Notes: generated by a model not told the origin, from the letters alone. Shown: positions 9,207 through 19,258, numbered from the stretch's first letter. The stretch: 64,000 nt of DNA from Diploptera punctata (GCA_030220185.1 JASPKZ010001598.1:405001-469000); one strand, 5' to 3'. Made by a program: numbers and translations.

Positions 9207-9755
9207 GTGAACAATTTAAATTGTTTTGGATGCTATGTATTATTCTGTCGAAAGGAAGACTTTGATATTAAATTAAACAAGTTTTATAGAATGTATGGCA
9301 CTATAAAACGGACATTGAAAAATAAAACTTTGAGGAGAACACAATTAAAATTTTTACAAAATGATGGCAGTGCCTGTCTTAACATATGCAAGTGACAATT
9401 GAACTCATAACCGTTCAGATAAAAGAAAAATAGAAACTAGAGGAATGAAGTTCTTACGTTCAGCACCAGGTGTGACAATTGGACAGAAAAAGAAATGAAG
9501 ATATTACAAAAGACTTAAATATTTTTAATTTAACAAATGGAATTGACAATATGAGAAACAACTGGTATGAACATGTTAAAAATGCCTTCAGATAGGATCC
9601 CTCAGCTGTTATTAAAATACAATCCAATAGGACATAGAAGTATTGGACGCCCATTTACTAGATGGGAAGATTCATTAAATCCCACCTGATGTGAAAACAG
9701 GTCAAAAGGCCTAATTTCATAAAGTAGAAGATGAAGAAGAAGAAGAAGAAGAAGA
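9207..9755 (+). pseudogene. LINE-2 type 3' fragment
   Basis: Broken frames give FYRMYGTIKRTLKNKTLRR, MKFLRS and a GHRSIGRPFTRW-like basic segment, the same order as in the copy at 25799-26959. The fragment ends in a GAAGAAGAAG run at about 9731-9755. It is 5' truncated and full of stops. Confidence 0.75.
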
Positions 9756-9759
9756 TATA

Positions 9760-10985
9760 TATCGGGTAAGTTAGTTTAAACCAGACCCTCAGGGGTCCTC
9801 ATCTAGAGGATACGTGGATGGCGACCACAAAGTCACAATCAATCATTATGGGTCATCAGAGACTATTATCTACAATTAACCTAAACACAGTTTCGCATGT
9901 GTCACTAAACGGAGTTCAAATCCCTTATAGTGAGACAGTAAAAATTCTAGGAGTATTTATTGACAAAAACTTAAATTGGAATACACAAATAAACCATACA
10001 TGCAAAACAGTCTTCTCAATAATACATTCATTAAATCGTGTACGAAATTGTTTGCCATTCGCCCTTAGGAAAATGTTAGTAGAAACACTTGCAATGCCCC
10101 ATTTTGATTATTGTGACACTCTTTTTACAGACTTAAATATTATTTCCACTCAAAGACTTCAACGTGTTCATAATTCTTGCGCACGTTTTATTTGTGGTAT
10201 TCGCAAATTTGACCATGTTACACCGTCCCTGGAACAATTATCGTGGTTTCGTCTAAGAGATCGTAGAACTGTCCATTCCCTATCCCTTCTCTATAAAATA
10301 CTTCACACATCATCGCCTAATTATTTATCACGCCGCTTCATCAGACTATCCGACACACATAATCTTGACACTCGATCCCATCAGCATATTGTCCTTTATA
10401 TCCCGCCTCATCACACTGTATATTATTCATTATCTTTTACGGTGTCACTTACCAAAACATGGAATTCCCTTCCACCCTATGTCAGAGACTGTCAAACTAT
10501 AACATCCTTCAAAAACAAACTAAAGAATTATTTAATAACAAACTGACTTATACACCTCACTGATAGTATTCTTTTAGCAATATTAATATATTTAATTATT
10601 TATGTAAATAATATTAAGAATAACAAATATTTTTATTTGTTTTGTTTTAAATATTGTATAATCGTAAAATTAGTTTTCTATATCTCATTATTTTCCTGTT
10701 TTTTTATATACACTAGACAGGGACAATTTAATATGTCTTGCTTGTATACATTTTATTATTAGTTTTAGTCTTAATTTTAACTAATATTAACTGGTTGTAT
10801 TATAGATCGTAATATGTATATTAGATATTATCTTTTGATCAAATTTTTTACTTAGTGTTTAATATTAGAGTTAATTAAGATTGTTATATTCTTATGTAAT
10901 ATATGTTTGTCCTGGTGAGTGGAAGAGAAGGCCACATGGCCTTAACTCCACCAGGCTAAATAAATCTTAAATAAATAAATAAATA
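9760..10985 (+). mobile_element. LINE-4: CR1/jockey-like non-LTR retrotransposon 3' end
   Basis: An uninterrupted frame (9818-10546, 242 aa, probably only the C-terminal part of the polymerase) reads KILGVFIDKNLNW, PHFDYCDTLF, LQRVHNSCARFI, HVTPSLEQLSW and TKTWNSLPPYVRDC. This is the typical thumb and C-terminal domain of CR1/jockey-superfamily reverse transcriptases. The catalytic YADD region is lost by 5' truncation. The 3' UTR carries the CCTGGTGAGT...AACTCCACCAGG stem (10911-10957) and ends in AAAT repeats. Pieces of the same family lie at 18120-18233 with 19140-19258, at 58718-59903 (reversed) and at 63003-63074 (reversed). Confidence 0.85.
10911..10957 (+). other. Conserved 3'-end hairpin of LINE-4
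   Basis: CCTGGTGAGT and AACTCCACCAGG pair around an inner GGCC...GGCC hairpin. The same structure, with compensating changes, ends the copies at 19196-19243, 58728-58776 (reversed) and 63030-63074 (reversed). CR1- and L2-type elements are known to use a 3' structure for recognition by their polymerase, so that is its likely role. Confidence 0.7.
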
Positions 10986-10989
10986 AAAT

Positions 10990-11390
10990 AACAAGGTGCC
11001 CAAGCTGAGCAAAACATTTCTTCCATTTACTTGTGTTTTGCACTCTTTTAACTTTACTATCTAACCTCCCTTGGTTAACTCTTGTTTTTTCGACCCCGAC
11101 GCTATTAGGGCATCCGAGGGCTAGGGAGTCTTTCCTTTCTTCCATTTCTGCTTTCCTTTATTTTCTTTTCTTCTCCAGAAAAACCTGACCAGAGGCTATA
11201 AGATGGCAGCCCCATCACTGGTCTTGCCTTCCTTTGGCCAGCAACCAATCGAAGGGACTATTATTATGCTTTCAAATCTTATATGAGAATTTTCCGGAAG
11301 GATCAAACTATTTACGCTGGAGGGAAAATTTTCTATAGGATCGTAACAGGCCTTGGCCTAATACTTGGAAGGAAGAAGAAGAAGAAGTTT
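10990..11390 (+). repeat. Repeat H
   Basis: About 370 bp from GCCCAAGCTGAGCAAAACATTT to AATACTTGGAAGGAAGAAG recurs at 46245-46605. The order of landmarks is the same: TCTAACCTCCCTTGGTTAACTC, GACGCTATTAGGGCATCCG, GGCTATAAGATGGCA and GGATCGTAACAGGCC. The GAAGAAG end suggests the non-coding 3' end of a LINE. The class is unknown. Confidence 0.75.
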
Positions 11391-11592
11391 AAACCAGGAA
11401 ACCTCGGAACTAGAAGCGAAATTAGTAGTATAGTTTATATACATCATCGTTTCCTAACATGTGGTTGCGAACCCCGAGGGGATTCGCAAAATATTTCAAG
11501 AGGTTCACCAAAACTTTTCCATAATGTCGGGTTTCGAGGTTAAGTCTATTATTGTTTCCTTCATTTCTGCAGCATTGTAATAATAATAGTAA

Positions 11593-11894
11593 AATAAAGT
11601 GTTCCCACTATAGGCCTCGGGAGGCCCTTGGGGTAGTAGGATGTTAAGGCTCCCACTTCTTCTACACAGTCGACACTTGATGTCAGCCGGGTTGTCAGCC
11701 CTGCGTGACGGCCGCCTTTACCCCCAGAACAAGCATCTGGTAGGTACTAATTTCAGTTAGAGGCTGAGTCGACCCCAGGGCCACGGTGCCACCAGAAGCT
11801 TTGGGTCAGTTTAAAAATCCTGATCCCACCGGGACTTGAACCCTCGACCTTCTTTGTAGCGCACTGCCTTAACCACTACGCTACGGCGTGCCCC
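11593..11894 (-). repeat. SINE-D, reversed
   Basis: On the minus strand it begins GGGGCACGCCGTAGCGTAGTGG, a tRNA-like A box, with the B box GGGTTCAAGTCCC. Body landmarks are CTGGGGTCGACTCAGCC, GGTAAAGGCGGCCGTCACGC and a 3' end GGGCCTCCCGAGGCC followed by AACACTTTATTTTAC. Other copies lie at 37567-37795, 45893-46182 and 58842-59141. Confidence 0.9.
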
Positions 11895-11900
11895 TATTGT

Positions 11901-11903
<3 letters not shown>

Positions 11904-11941
<38 letters not shown>

Positions 11942-11951
11942 TAATAATATT
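11904..11951. repeat. AAT trinucleotide microsatellite
   Basis: An ATA/AAT run immediately beyond the SINE-D head, inside the hAT element. Confidence 0.95.
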
Positions 11952-12138
11952 ATTTTAAAATTAAATTAACCCTATAATGTCTCTTGTTACATATGTGTAA
12001 CATCAGGAATTTATAACATTATTTTCACAATAAATTAATATTTACCGCGAATGCCTGATTTTACAGTTATATAACAACGTAGGAATGCATTTGAATTTGC
12101 TACAACTAGGTCTACACGTTGAGTAACTTTAACATCTA

Positions 12139-12246
12139 AGGGTCAGTTTCTCCAACAGAGGTAACTGTATTACGTCAGTTTCCCCATGTATAATGCATAG
12201 CTTAAACTGGCGTAATACAGTTACCTCTGTTGGTGAAACCGACCCT
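12139..12246. repeat. Foldback element
   Basis: Arms of about 43 bp (AGGGTCAGTTTCTCCAACAG..., matched by ...CTGTTGGTGAAACCGACCCT) are reverse complements with few mismatches around a centre of about 22 bp. The inner part, GAGGTAACTGTATTACG, is perfectly mirrored. This is a miniature palindromic element with no coding capacity. Confidence 0.85.
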
Positions 12247-12440
12247 ACGTCATAACTAGAGTAACTTTAGGTTTTAGCCGTTATGGGTTAAGTTAATTTA
12301 AGGTTATTAAACCTTTTGCTTGGAATTAAATTTCATGCATGCCTACTGTATGTATATTTAAAAGTCAATAATTCACCCAATTCAGATCGTTGTGGAAGGG
12401 GTTCGCGAGTCGAAAAAGGTTGGGAACCGCTGATATACAT

Positions 12441-12960
12441 ATATTTTTTTTTTCAGGGCAACTCAAAATGTTTATTTATTTCTTGTAGAGATACAGTATT
12501 TAGATCTATGCGTTATTTGAGTGCAGATACCACTCTTTACACAGCAGCCGAGAAAGCCATGGCTTCAGATACTGTATGCCAATCTTAGTACACCAAAGCT
12601 GCATTCCATCACCGTGGGAAGAGGTTCGTTAGACGAAATATTTACGTTGATCTTCCCAGCATTGATGAGGATGTAATATCCAAAGCTTCTCATTATGGGA
12701 ACCTCGGAACCAGTGGCGACTGTGATGCCAGTAACCATTAATGCACGTGGATCGATCTGCTTTGTGAGATTTATAGATTAGTGTTAGGACTGCCTATATG
12801 ATTGAATAAAACATTAAAACCTCAGTCAGACTGATGGGCATAGATGTTTCAATCCTCCTGAATATGAGTATCAAACCCTAACTCATGAGGTAGTTAGCCC
12901 TATAATAATTTTTTTTTATTATTCCGGCTTTTACAATGAATATACATTTTTCCGGTACCC
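12441..12960. other. No supported gene
   Basis: Apart from a T run near 12446, nothing recognisable was found. A short open frame at 12316-12588 spans the hAT boundary and has no domain. Confidence 0.4.
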
Positions 12961-13254
12961 ATGTTCACAGTTAACTACACATTTGATTCAACACATGTTT
13001 CCATTCTTGTCTGTTCATCCATATATCTTCTTCTATATCCCATTCCCTCTTAGTTTCATTGATTTCCTGAATCCACGTAATATTTGGTCTACCCTTCTTT
13101 TTTCTTCCCTGTGGTTCCCAATCCATGATTATCTTAGGTAGTCTTCCTCCTTCCATCCTAATGTGTCCGTAACAATGTAATTGTTTCTTCTTTATAAAAT
13201 CTAATATTGAATATTGTACCTGCATTTTTTCTTTTATATATGAATTTCGGATTT

Positions 13255-13255
<1 letters not shown>
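12961..13255 (-). pseudogene. LINE-3 3' fragment, reversed
   Basis: The minus strand reads KKKQLHCYGHIRMEGGRLPKI, then WEPQGRKKKGRP and WIQEINETKREWDIEEDIWMNRQEWK. This is the conserved C-terminal tail of LINE-3, also seen at 56000-56265 and 61361-61565. The reading frame runs into the AAT microsatellite. Confidence 0.78.

Positions 13256-13321
<66 letters not shown>
13256..13321. repeat. AAT trinucleotide microsatellite
   Basis: More than twenty uninterrupted AAT/ATA units. The poly-Tyr and poly-Asn frames over this run are artefacts. Confidence 0.97.
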
Positions 13322-13324
<3 letters not shown>

Positions 13325-13735
13325 CATTCAAGACTGAAAGTGTATATATAAAACATTGGCTCTTCCAACTCTTTTTATGGTAGCGAAATATGGGCGTTGA
13401 AACAGAAGGATATACAGATACTTAGATCAGCTGAAATGAGATACCTTCGGAGGACTGCAGGATACACATTACTAGATCACAAAAAAAAATTGAAGACATC
13501 TTAGAAGAAATACACATGGAACCTTTAGAAAAAAAAAATTCTGATTATAAGTCAAAATGGATGCAACATGTTCATCGAACACATGATCACAGGATACCCA
13601 AACAAATGTTAAGATATCAACCTGCAGGAAGAAGACCAGGACGTCCACTCAAAAGACTTTTGGATGGTGTTTCTCTTGAGGCCGAAACAGGTCAACAAAT
13701 GGCCTAAATTCGAGAATGTACTAGATGATGATGAT
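13322..13735 (+). pseudogene. LINE-2 subfamily fragment (close to 51030-51630)
   Basis: The segment from AAACATTCAAGACTGAAAGTGTATA to GGCCTAAATTCGAGAATGTACTA is nearly the same as 51230-51630. It includes a YGSEIWALKQK-like strand, EMRYLRRTAGYTLLDHK and a PAGRRPGRPLKRLLDG basic tail. It ends in a GATGATGAT run. Frameshifts and stops are present in both copies. Confidence 0.8.
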
Positions 13736-13745
13736 GATGATGATG

Positions 13746-13776
<31 letters not shown>

Positions 13777-13913
13777 TAATAATAATAAAAATAATAATAC
13801 ATATAATATTAATAATAATAGTAATATTAATAATAATAATAGTGTATATTAATAATAATAATAATAATAATATAAGTAATATAATAATATTAATAGTAAT
13901 AATAATAATATTA

Positions 13914-13955
<42 letters not shown>

Positions 13956-13956
13956 G

Positions 13957-14021
<65 letters not shown>
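13725..14021. repeat. Compound ATG/AAT/TTA triplet repeat with hairpin potential
   Basis: A GAT run becomes interrupted AAT repeats and then, at about 13954-13960, flips to pure TTA repeats. The last two blocks are complementary, so about 55 nt on each side can fold on itself. All open frames here are poly-Ile, Asn, Tyr or Leu artefacts. Confidence 0.95.
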
Positions 14022-14450
14022 AGGATGCATTTTGCAATTCCTAATGGAATATAAATAACATGGCACGTTATACTGAGTCAATATAGCAATTAATCCGTGG
14101 TTTCAGTGAATGACAAATAGATGCCATGGCCAGTGGCGCCACGCTGCAGAGAAGGTGTGCGTCTGGATTTCGTCATGCAGAGCATTATCGTGTGTGACGT
14201 TCCACAAGCATTTTCACTACACCAGCTGATAAAAACGTTCCCATCCCTAATGCAGTCTCTATCAAGTAGCTGTTTCCACACAGGTACACCTACCAGCACA
14301 TCTACTATTCCCAAAATAGATTACTAATTTATATGTCTGATAACTGTCTAAAAACTACAAACACGTCAATTGATTGAGACTCAACTTTTATAAGATTCAT
14401 GATCTGTTCCGTTGAGGTTTATTCAAAATTAATATAAAATTATAGAATAT
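14022..14450. other. No supported gene
   Basis: Two overlapping short frames on opposite strands (about 14090-14327) have no recognisable domain. No repeat match was found in the window. Confidence 0.4.
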
Positions 14451-14454
14451 TCAC

Positions 14455-14850
14455 CTGAAAGGTCCGTCTCCTCAACTTAATTAATCATTTAACTGTAGCG
14501 CTTTCGGGACTTGTCCCATCATCGGCAGGATTCAAAACTGGTGTTTCACTGAAGATCTGGTAGAGGGGGTTGCATGTATTGGGTTCGTTTTCGTTTATCA
14601 GGCTGTCGTTGTGAGCTGCTTTCATGATTTCCATCTCTTCGAGTACGTTTATCCTCGCTGGATTATTTTCTCTGTGCATTACTGTTAGGGTGTTTTCAAT
14701 ATTTAACATGCGATGTTCTTCATGGATAATGTGTTTTGCATAGCTTGATTTCCCTTCTGCGTGAATGAAGTCTCGAAAATGTTCTTTGAATCTGATGTTA
14801 AAACTCCTGTTTGTCCTTCCAACAAATTTTTATATAGGAATTTATTCTTA
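14455..14850 (-). pseudogene. Penelope-like element endonuclease C-terminal fragment
   Basis: The minus strand reads GRTNRSFNIRFKEHFRDFIH, then YAKHIIHEEHRMLNIENT, EEMEIMKAAHN and a final ADDGTSPESATVK. This is the C-terminal half of a GIY-YIG endonuclease of the Penelope-like type (R...RFKEH, later Glu of EEMEI). The GIY-YIG start is missing here. A matching YIGRT piece lies on the other strand at 18049-18110. The 3' part contains a CCGATGATGG hairpin CCCGAAAG motif. Confidence 0.75.
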
Positions 14851-14866
14851 TTCTTATATGTAATAC

Positions 14867-16005
14867 TAGCTAGTACCCGACGAGTGCTGCTACGACTAAA
14901 TAAATTAAAATATTAATGTGAATGTGGCTGAATTCAAATACCTTGGAACAATAATCACAAATAGGAATGAGATGCACAAAGAAATTAAACATAGGCTCAA
15001 TTCTGAAAATGCATGCTATTATACATTACAGGGACTCTTGATGTCCCAACTCCTTTCAAAAAACGTTAAACTGAAAATGTATAAAGATATTATTCTACCT
15101 GTTATATTATATGGGTGCGAAACATGGACTCTTACTTTAAGGGAGGAAAGGAGATTACAAGTATTTTAGACTAAAGTACTTAGGAAAATTTTTGGACCAA
15201 AGAGAGATCAACGGACAGGTGAATGGAGAAGACTTCATAACAATAAACTACATGGTCTTTATAGGAAGCCAGATATAATAAGAACAGTTAAGTCTTGTAG
15301 ACTCCGATGGGCAGGACATGTTGCACGTATGGGGAGTGAAAGACTTTCATGGAAGCTTCTTGTAGGAAAGCCATAGGGAAAACGCCCAGTTGGTAGACCA
15401 AGAATGAGGTGGGAGAATAACATTAACTATGATTTGAGAGAAGTAGATTATACAGGGAACGATTGGAAAGCATTAGCTCAGGATATGGATGTATGGAGAG
15501 CTTATGTCCGCGCGGCCCATGAATCTACGGGTTCGATAGTGCCAGTAAGTAAGTAAGTAAGTAAGTAAGTAATGTGCTTTTATGTTTAGTTGAATAAGTA
15601 AAAGGAAGAATAATTATAAATTTATATTTTTTAGATACCCCGTGCTGATTACTCGGCGTTGCCCGGGAATCTACTTATCCCGATATTCTTGACATAAATG
15701 AGCTGAAATACGAAAATTAATGTGTTTTATGTTTAGTTAAATAAATCAGAGGAAACATTCATAACGTAATTATTTTCAGATGCCCCGTGCTGTTTACCTG
15801 GCGTTGTCCGGGAATCTACTCATCCGATCCTCTTGGCATAAATGAGCTGAAAGACAAAAATTAATGTAGGCCTACTTCTTATGATTGGTTGAATAGGCTA
15901 AGTAAAATGAAAAATAATTATAAATGTATATCGTGATTATTTTAAGATTCCCCGTGCTGATTACCCCGTGTTGCCCGGGAATCTACTTAGCTATATCGAT
16001 ATTCT
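14867..16005 (+). repeat. CCCGGCGTTG tandem-repeat element, interrupted by LINE-1
   Basis: It starts ACTAGCTAGTACCCGACGAGTG at 14869 and contains three units of about 145-170 bp. Each has GATNCCCCGTGCTG, a GGCGTTGCCCGGGAATCTACT-type core, TTGNCATAAATGAGCTGAAA and a TTTATGTTTAGTTAAATAA stretch. Related arrays are at 30889-31668, 31671-33205 and 33645-34265. The class is not certain. Confidence 0.7.
14922..15568 (+). pseudogene. LINE-1 3' fragment inside the tandem-repeat element
   Basis: It reads FKYLGTIITNRNEMHKEIKHRL, LYGCETWTLTLREERRL, GEWRRLHNNKLHGLYRK and the GRPRMRWENN tail, then CGCGCGGCCCATGAATCTACGGGTTC and a TAAGTAAGTAAG tail. The split repeat resumes with TAATGTG, the same word that precedes the insertion, giving a short target duplication of about 5-7 bp. 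One in-frame stop and a frameshift are visible. Confidence 0.85.
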
Positions 16006-16262
16006 TGGCATTGTACCGAAATGGACATTGGAAGTCTATTTCTTGCCATTCTCCTCAGATGATTTTTCCATTCTTGTTGGTATCTTTGTATATCTTCATT
16101 CAAACTTGCTACTCCAAGTTTTCCTCTGATAATAGTGTTCCTTTGGTGATCCAGTCTATTAACCCCTAACAATGATCGTAAGAAGCGCATTTGGCTTACT
16201 TGAAGTTTATGAGAGTTTCTTTTATTTAAAATCCAAATTTCACTTCCGTATTTTAGAGCAGC
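16006..16262 (-). pseudogene. LINE-2-like 3' fragment, reversed
   Basis: The minus strand reads MRFLRSLLGVNRLDHQRNT, VASLNEDIQRYQQEWKNHLRRMARNRLP. The EWKNHLRRM motif and position match the LINE-2 polymerase tail, although the match is more diverged than others. Confidence 0.65.
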
Positions 16263-16270
16263 TTTTGATG

Positions 16271-16278
16271 TGATGTTA

Positions 16279-16323
<45 letters not shown>

Positions 16324-16326
16324 CAT
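16271..16326. repeat. TTA trinucleotide microsatellite
   Basis: A run of TTA units followed by an AT-rich stretch. About 16346-16412 resembles the NKGKFAIDCL part of the LINE-3 copy at 60890. Confidence 0.9.
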
Positions 16327-16439
16327 TAAAAACAAATACATAAATAAATAACAAAGGAAAATATGTAATTGCTTGCCTCGATGGAATATTGTGGGATAAA
16401 AATATAAGTAATAGGCCTACAATAAAATTAATAGGCCTA

Positions 16440-16690
16440 AAGAAGCAAATGAAGCGTACCAATCGTTTCTCATTTGTTTTCAAACATCGCCGTTTACATT
16501 AAATATATAAATATTTTAAAATAACTATATTTAAATAATGATTTGTGAGTAAACAGCTTAATTTTATTCGTTAAATAGTCCTAACAAATGTCACTCTTGA
16601 TTTCCAAATTCTCTAGATAAATTCACGACTCACGAAGTAAGGAGTGAATTTATCGATAATTTGAAAACCACTCGTGACATTACTTTTGAT
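16440..16690 (-). repeat. Repeat G, partial copy
   Basis: It contains TTTTCAAACATCGCCGTTTACATTAAATATATAAATATTT, GTAAACAGCTTAATTTTATTCG, TGTCACTCTTGATTTCC and ACTCGTGACATTACTT in the same order as the complete copies at 27165-27873 and 35163-35870. The other half is absent. Confidence 0.8.
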
Positions 16691-17316
16691 AGATATCTTA
16701 AAAAGTATAAACAGATCATTTTATATTTTGATATTTATATTTTATATCGTGGTAGTCTTAACTGTATATAAGAATGCTTGGTCTAGAAGGCTTTGTGGAT
16801 TTAAAATTGGTTAATAATTTAGGTACGTTAAAATGTTACTTTGGGAGTAGGATTTTTTTTTTTTGACTAGCAGCCGGTTAATGGATTTACCTTACGTGTT
16901 AATCACAGAGGTTTATGTTCAATCAGTCAACATGGTCGTGACTTTTTGACATGTTATCCAGCTGATGTTATTAATCAGGAGCTCTGATATCCAAATATTT
17001 ATCATTTTGCATAGAGAGCACTGTCCCATAAACTGTCCTTCAAGTAATGAAACCTACAATTAATGCTCTTGCCATAAACAACAATTCTAGACATCCTTTC
17101 CAACAAAAAATGAATACATTTAATAGTTTAATAAATACAATGTTAAAACTTCCTTTAAACAAAAATAACTATAGGCCTATTAAGGAATTTAACCACATTA
17201 AATATATTAAGGAATTTAACCATATTAAATATATGGCAAAAATCAAAGGCTGAAATGAACACATTGTAAATAAACTCTTACGATAAGATAATAAAAAAGA
17301 ATATACTTAATACCTA
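16691..17316. other. No supported gene
   Basis: AT-rich sequence with a T run at about 16854. The frame at 17047-17253 is low in complexity and contains a short tandem AAGGAATTTAACCA repeat, with no domain. Confidence 0.4.
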
Positions 17317-17480
17317 AATTGACGAAACAATAATTTTTCCTCAACTTATTTAAATGTTTCGGACCGCACTGAAAACAAAATCATGTAAAACTGTAAATTA
17401 ATATTCTAGGCTACATTGTTATGTAATTTGATACGAATTTAAATAATTTATTTTCTTTTGTTTTCTATTGTTTTAAAAAC
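17317..17480 (+). repeat. Repeat F copy
   Basis: ACCTAAATTGACGAAACAATAAT, TTATTTAAATGTTTCGGACCGCA, GAAAACAAAATCATGTAAAACT and TTTTGTTTTCTATTGTTTT align with 33372-33208 on the other strand and with 4798-4900. Confidence 0.7.
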
Positions 17481-17595
17481 AATATTAAATAAATTAAATC
17501 AATACAGACCTATCTCAAAATATACATTGTCAATTAAATAATTAAACTTGAAAAATAATCTGATAAAAAAATATAGGTTACACTTGCAAATTATT

Positions 17596-17938
17596 TACTT
17601 ACTTACTTACTCACTGGCATTATCGAACCGGTAGGTTCATGGCCGCGCGGACATTTATTGGCATGGGTTCCCTGAAGTAGTCCCCGCCCGGAGAACCGAA
17701 TGGGGGACTATCTTACCTCCGGAAAATTTTACCCCAGTTGAACCCATGTTCGCATTTCTTGACGGTTGTATTTTTACGGTGAAAGTTCGTCACTCCTTCG
17801 ACCTAGGTACTTTTTCGTCTGGCTTATCACCTTCGACCAGTCCGGCAGCAATGCTACCGCCGGCATAGCTGTTGGGAACATTTAAGCACGCAAACCACTC
17901 CACCACGACAAGGTAAATGTACCATGGAGGGTACACTT
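17596..17938 (-). mobile_element. Internally deleted LINE-1 derivative (5' UTR joined to 3' tail)
   Basis: The minus-strand 3' end is the conserved LINE-1 terminus (GCGCGGCCATGAACCTACC...GTGAGTAAGTAAG). Immediately upstream, instead of polymerase sequence, lies a GC-rich block that reads TACCTTGTCGTGGTGGAGTGG, TATGCCGGCGGTAGCAT, GAAATGCGAACATGGG. That looks like the 5' leader of a LINE. All coding sequence is gone, leaving a unit of about 340 bp that could behave as a SINE. That the leader belongs to LINE-1 is inference. Confidence 0.55.
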
Positions 17939-17944
17939 ATCAAA

Positions 17945-18112
17945 GAATGCTGACAAAAACATAAAAGTAGCATATAGAAATGGCAACAGTTAAATAACAT
18001 AAGGAATTATATTGAAGAAAATTATTTTAAAAATAAAGGAATATGAACAAATTAATGTGTAAAAACTGCAACAAATTTTATATAGGAAGAACAAGCAAGA
18101 GGAAGAACAAGC
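17945..18112 (+). pseudogene. Penelope-like endonuclease fragment
   Basis: The + strand reads DKNIKVAYRNGNS and, after frame breaks, MCKNCNKFYIGRTSKRKN. The CxxC pair followed by FYIGRT is the start of a Penelope-type GIY-YIG domain. It is too short to say more. Confidence 0.6.
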
Positions 18113-18119
18113 AAGAGTT

Positions 18120-18233
18120 TTAATTTCAATTTAACTTGCTTCTGCACATTATAGTTTAATATCAATTATCATTAACATGATTTTAATCTAATCGATATTA
18201 TCTCATTGATCAAATCTTCATTTAGTATTTAAT
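18120..18233 (+). repeat. LINE-4 3' UTR, first half
   Basis: This matches about 10740-10858 of the LINE-4 copy (TAACATGATTTTAATC..., GATCAAATCTTCATTTAGT). It is split by a LINE-2 insertion and resumes at 19140. Confidence 0.7.
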
Positions 18234-19139
18234 CTTCTTCTTCTTCTTCACGGTTAAGGCGTATTTACTATCCTGTTCCGGCTCCAAATTGCTGCTCTTT
18301 TCATCTTTTCCTTGGTCTTCCCAAGTTTCTTCTTCCTCGTATGCTGGTTTTGGTATCTATTCTCAGTCATCCTTGCCAAGTGTTCTTTCCAGTTTGTTCT
18401 ATATTTCTCTATTGTTGAGTTTAATTCCTCTGTTTTTAGTTGTCTTATTACTGTGTTATGTTTTCTGTTTGTTCTTTGATATCCTGCTATTGGTTTGAGG
18501 AATCTCATTTCAGTAGCTTGTATTCTGTTGTATTGGTGTGTTGTCACTGTCCATGTTCGGATCCGTAAGTAATAATAGGCACTGCCATTGTCTTGTATAA
18601 TTTCATTTTAGAGTTTTTCCTGGCTTTATTTTTCAAAGTTCTTTTTAGTGTACCTGTTATATAATTAAACTTATTTATTTTGTTATTTATATCTGTTTCT
18701 GCTGTGTATGATATTTCGCAACCTAGGAAGTTATATCTTACTACTTGTTCTATTGGTTTATTTTCTAATATTATCTTTGTCCGAACTGGATGAGCACTCT
18801 TGAAGGATATTGTTTTTGATTTTTGCGAGGATATTTCCATGTTGTATTTTTTTTTGATATTTCATTTAGTTTATATAGCATTATTTGTAGTTCGTCTTCT
18901 GTTTTGCTATTAAAACCTGGTCATCTGCAAAGGCTACTGTTTTTATTACTGTATTTCCTAAGTTAATTCCCCCAGTCGTCATTTGCTTCCATGATCTTAT
19001 CATGTCGTCGAAATAAATGTTAAAAAGCGTGGTTGATAGTGAACAACCTTGTCTAACTCCTCCTGTTATATGTATCGGTTCCTTTCATTTATTTTTATTT
19101 TTGTTTTCTCATACATTTTCTTAATTATTGCTAACAAGC
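18234..19139 (-). pseudogene. LINE-2 insertion, reversed, 906 bp
   Basis: ATTTAAT is duplicated at 18227-18233 and 19140-19146. The minus strand starts in the polymerase palm (VAFADDQVLI near 18920-18960), continues through KTISFKSAHPVRTKIILENKPIEQV, FLGCEISYTAETD, AEMRFLKPIAGY and NWKEHLARM, and ends at the AAGAAGAAG tail at 18234. Several frame breaks are present. The FADD motif is the polymerase catalytic site. Confidence 0.88.
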
Positions 19140-19258
19140 ATTTAATATTAGAGTTAACTGCGATTGTTATATTCTAATGTAACATATTATGTTTGTCCTG
19201 GTGAGTTGAAGATAAGACCACATGACCTTAACTCCACCAGGCTAAATAAATAAATAAT
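19140..19258 (+). repeat. LINE-4 3' UTR, second half with terminal hairpin
   Basis: It continues the sequence broken at 18233, includes TTTGTCCTGGTGAGTTGAAG...CTTAACTCCACCAGG and ends in AAATAAATAAAT. Confidence 0.8.

Larger units (their letters stand above)
11445..12432. mobile_element. hAT-type non-autonomous transposon
   Basis: ATATACAT occurs at 11437-11444 and 12433-12440, an exact 8-bp target-site duplication as expected for hAT elements. The ends are inverted and related: the left reads CATCGTTTCCTAACATGTGG...GCGAACCCC, and the right, reversed, reads CAGCGGTTCCCAACCTTTT...GCGAACCCC. No transposase is visible. The element later received a SINE-D copy (11593-11894), an AAT run and a foldback (12139-12246). 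Confidence 0.88.

Noticed and set aside
13256..14037. Poly-Tyr, poly-Asn, poly-Ile and poly-Leu frames
   Set aside because: They are translations of AAT/TTA microsatellites.
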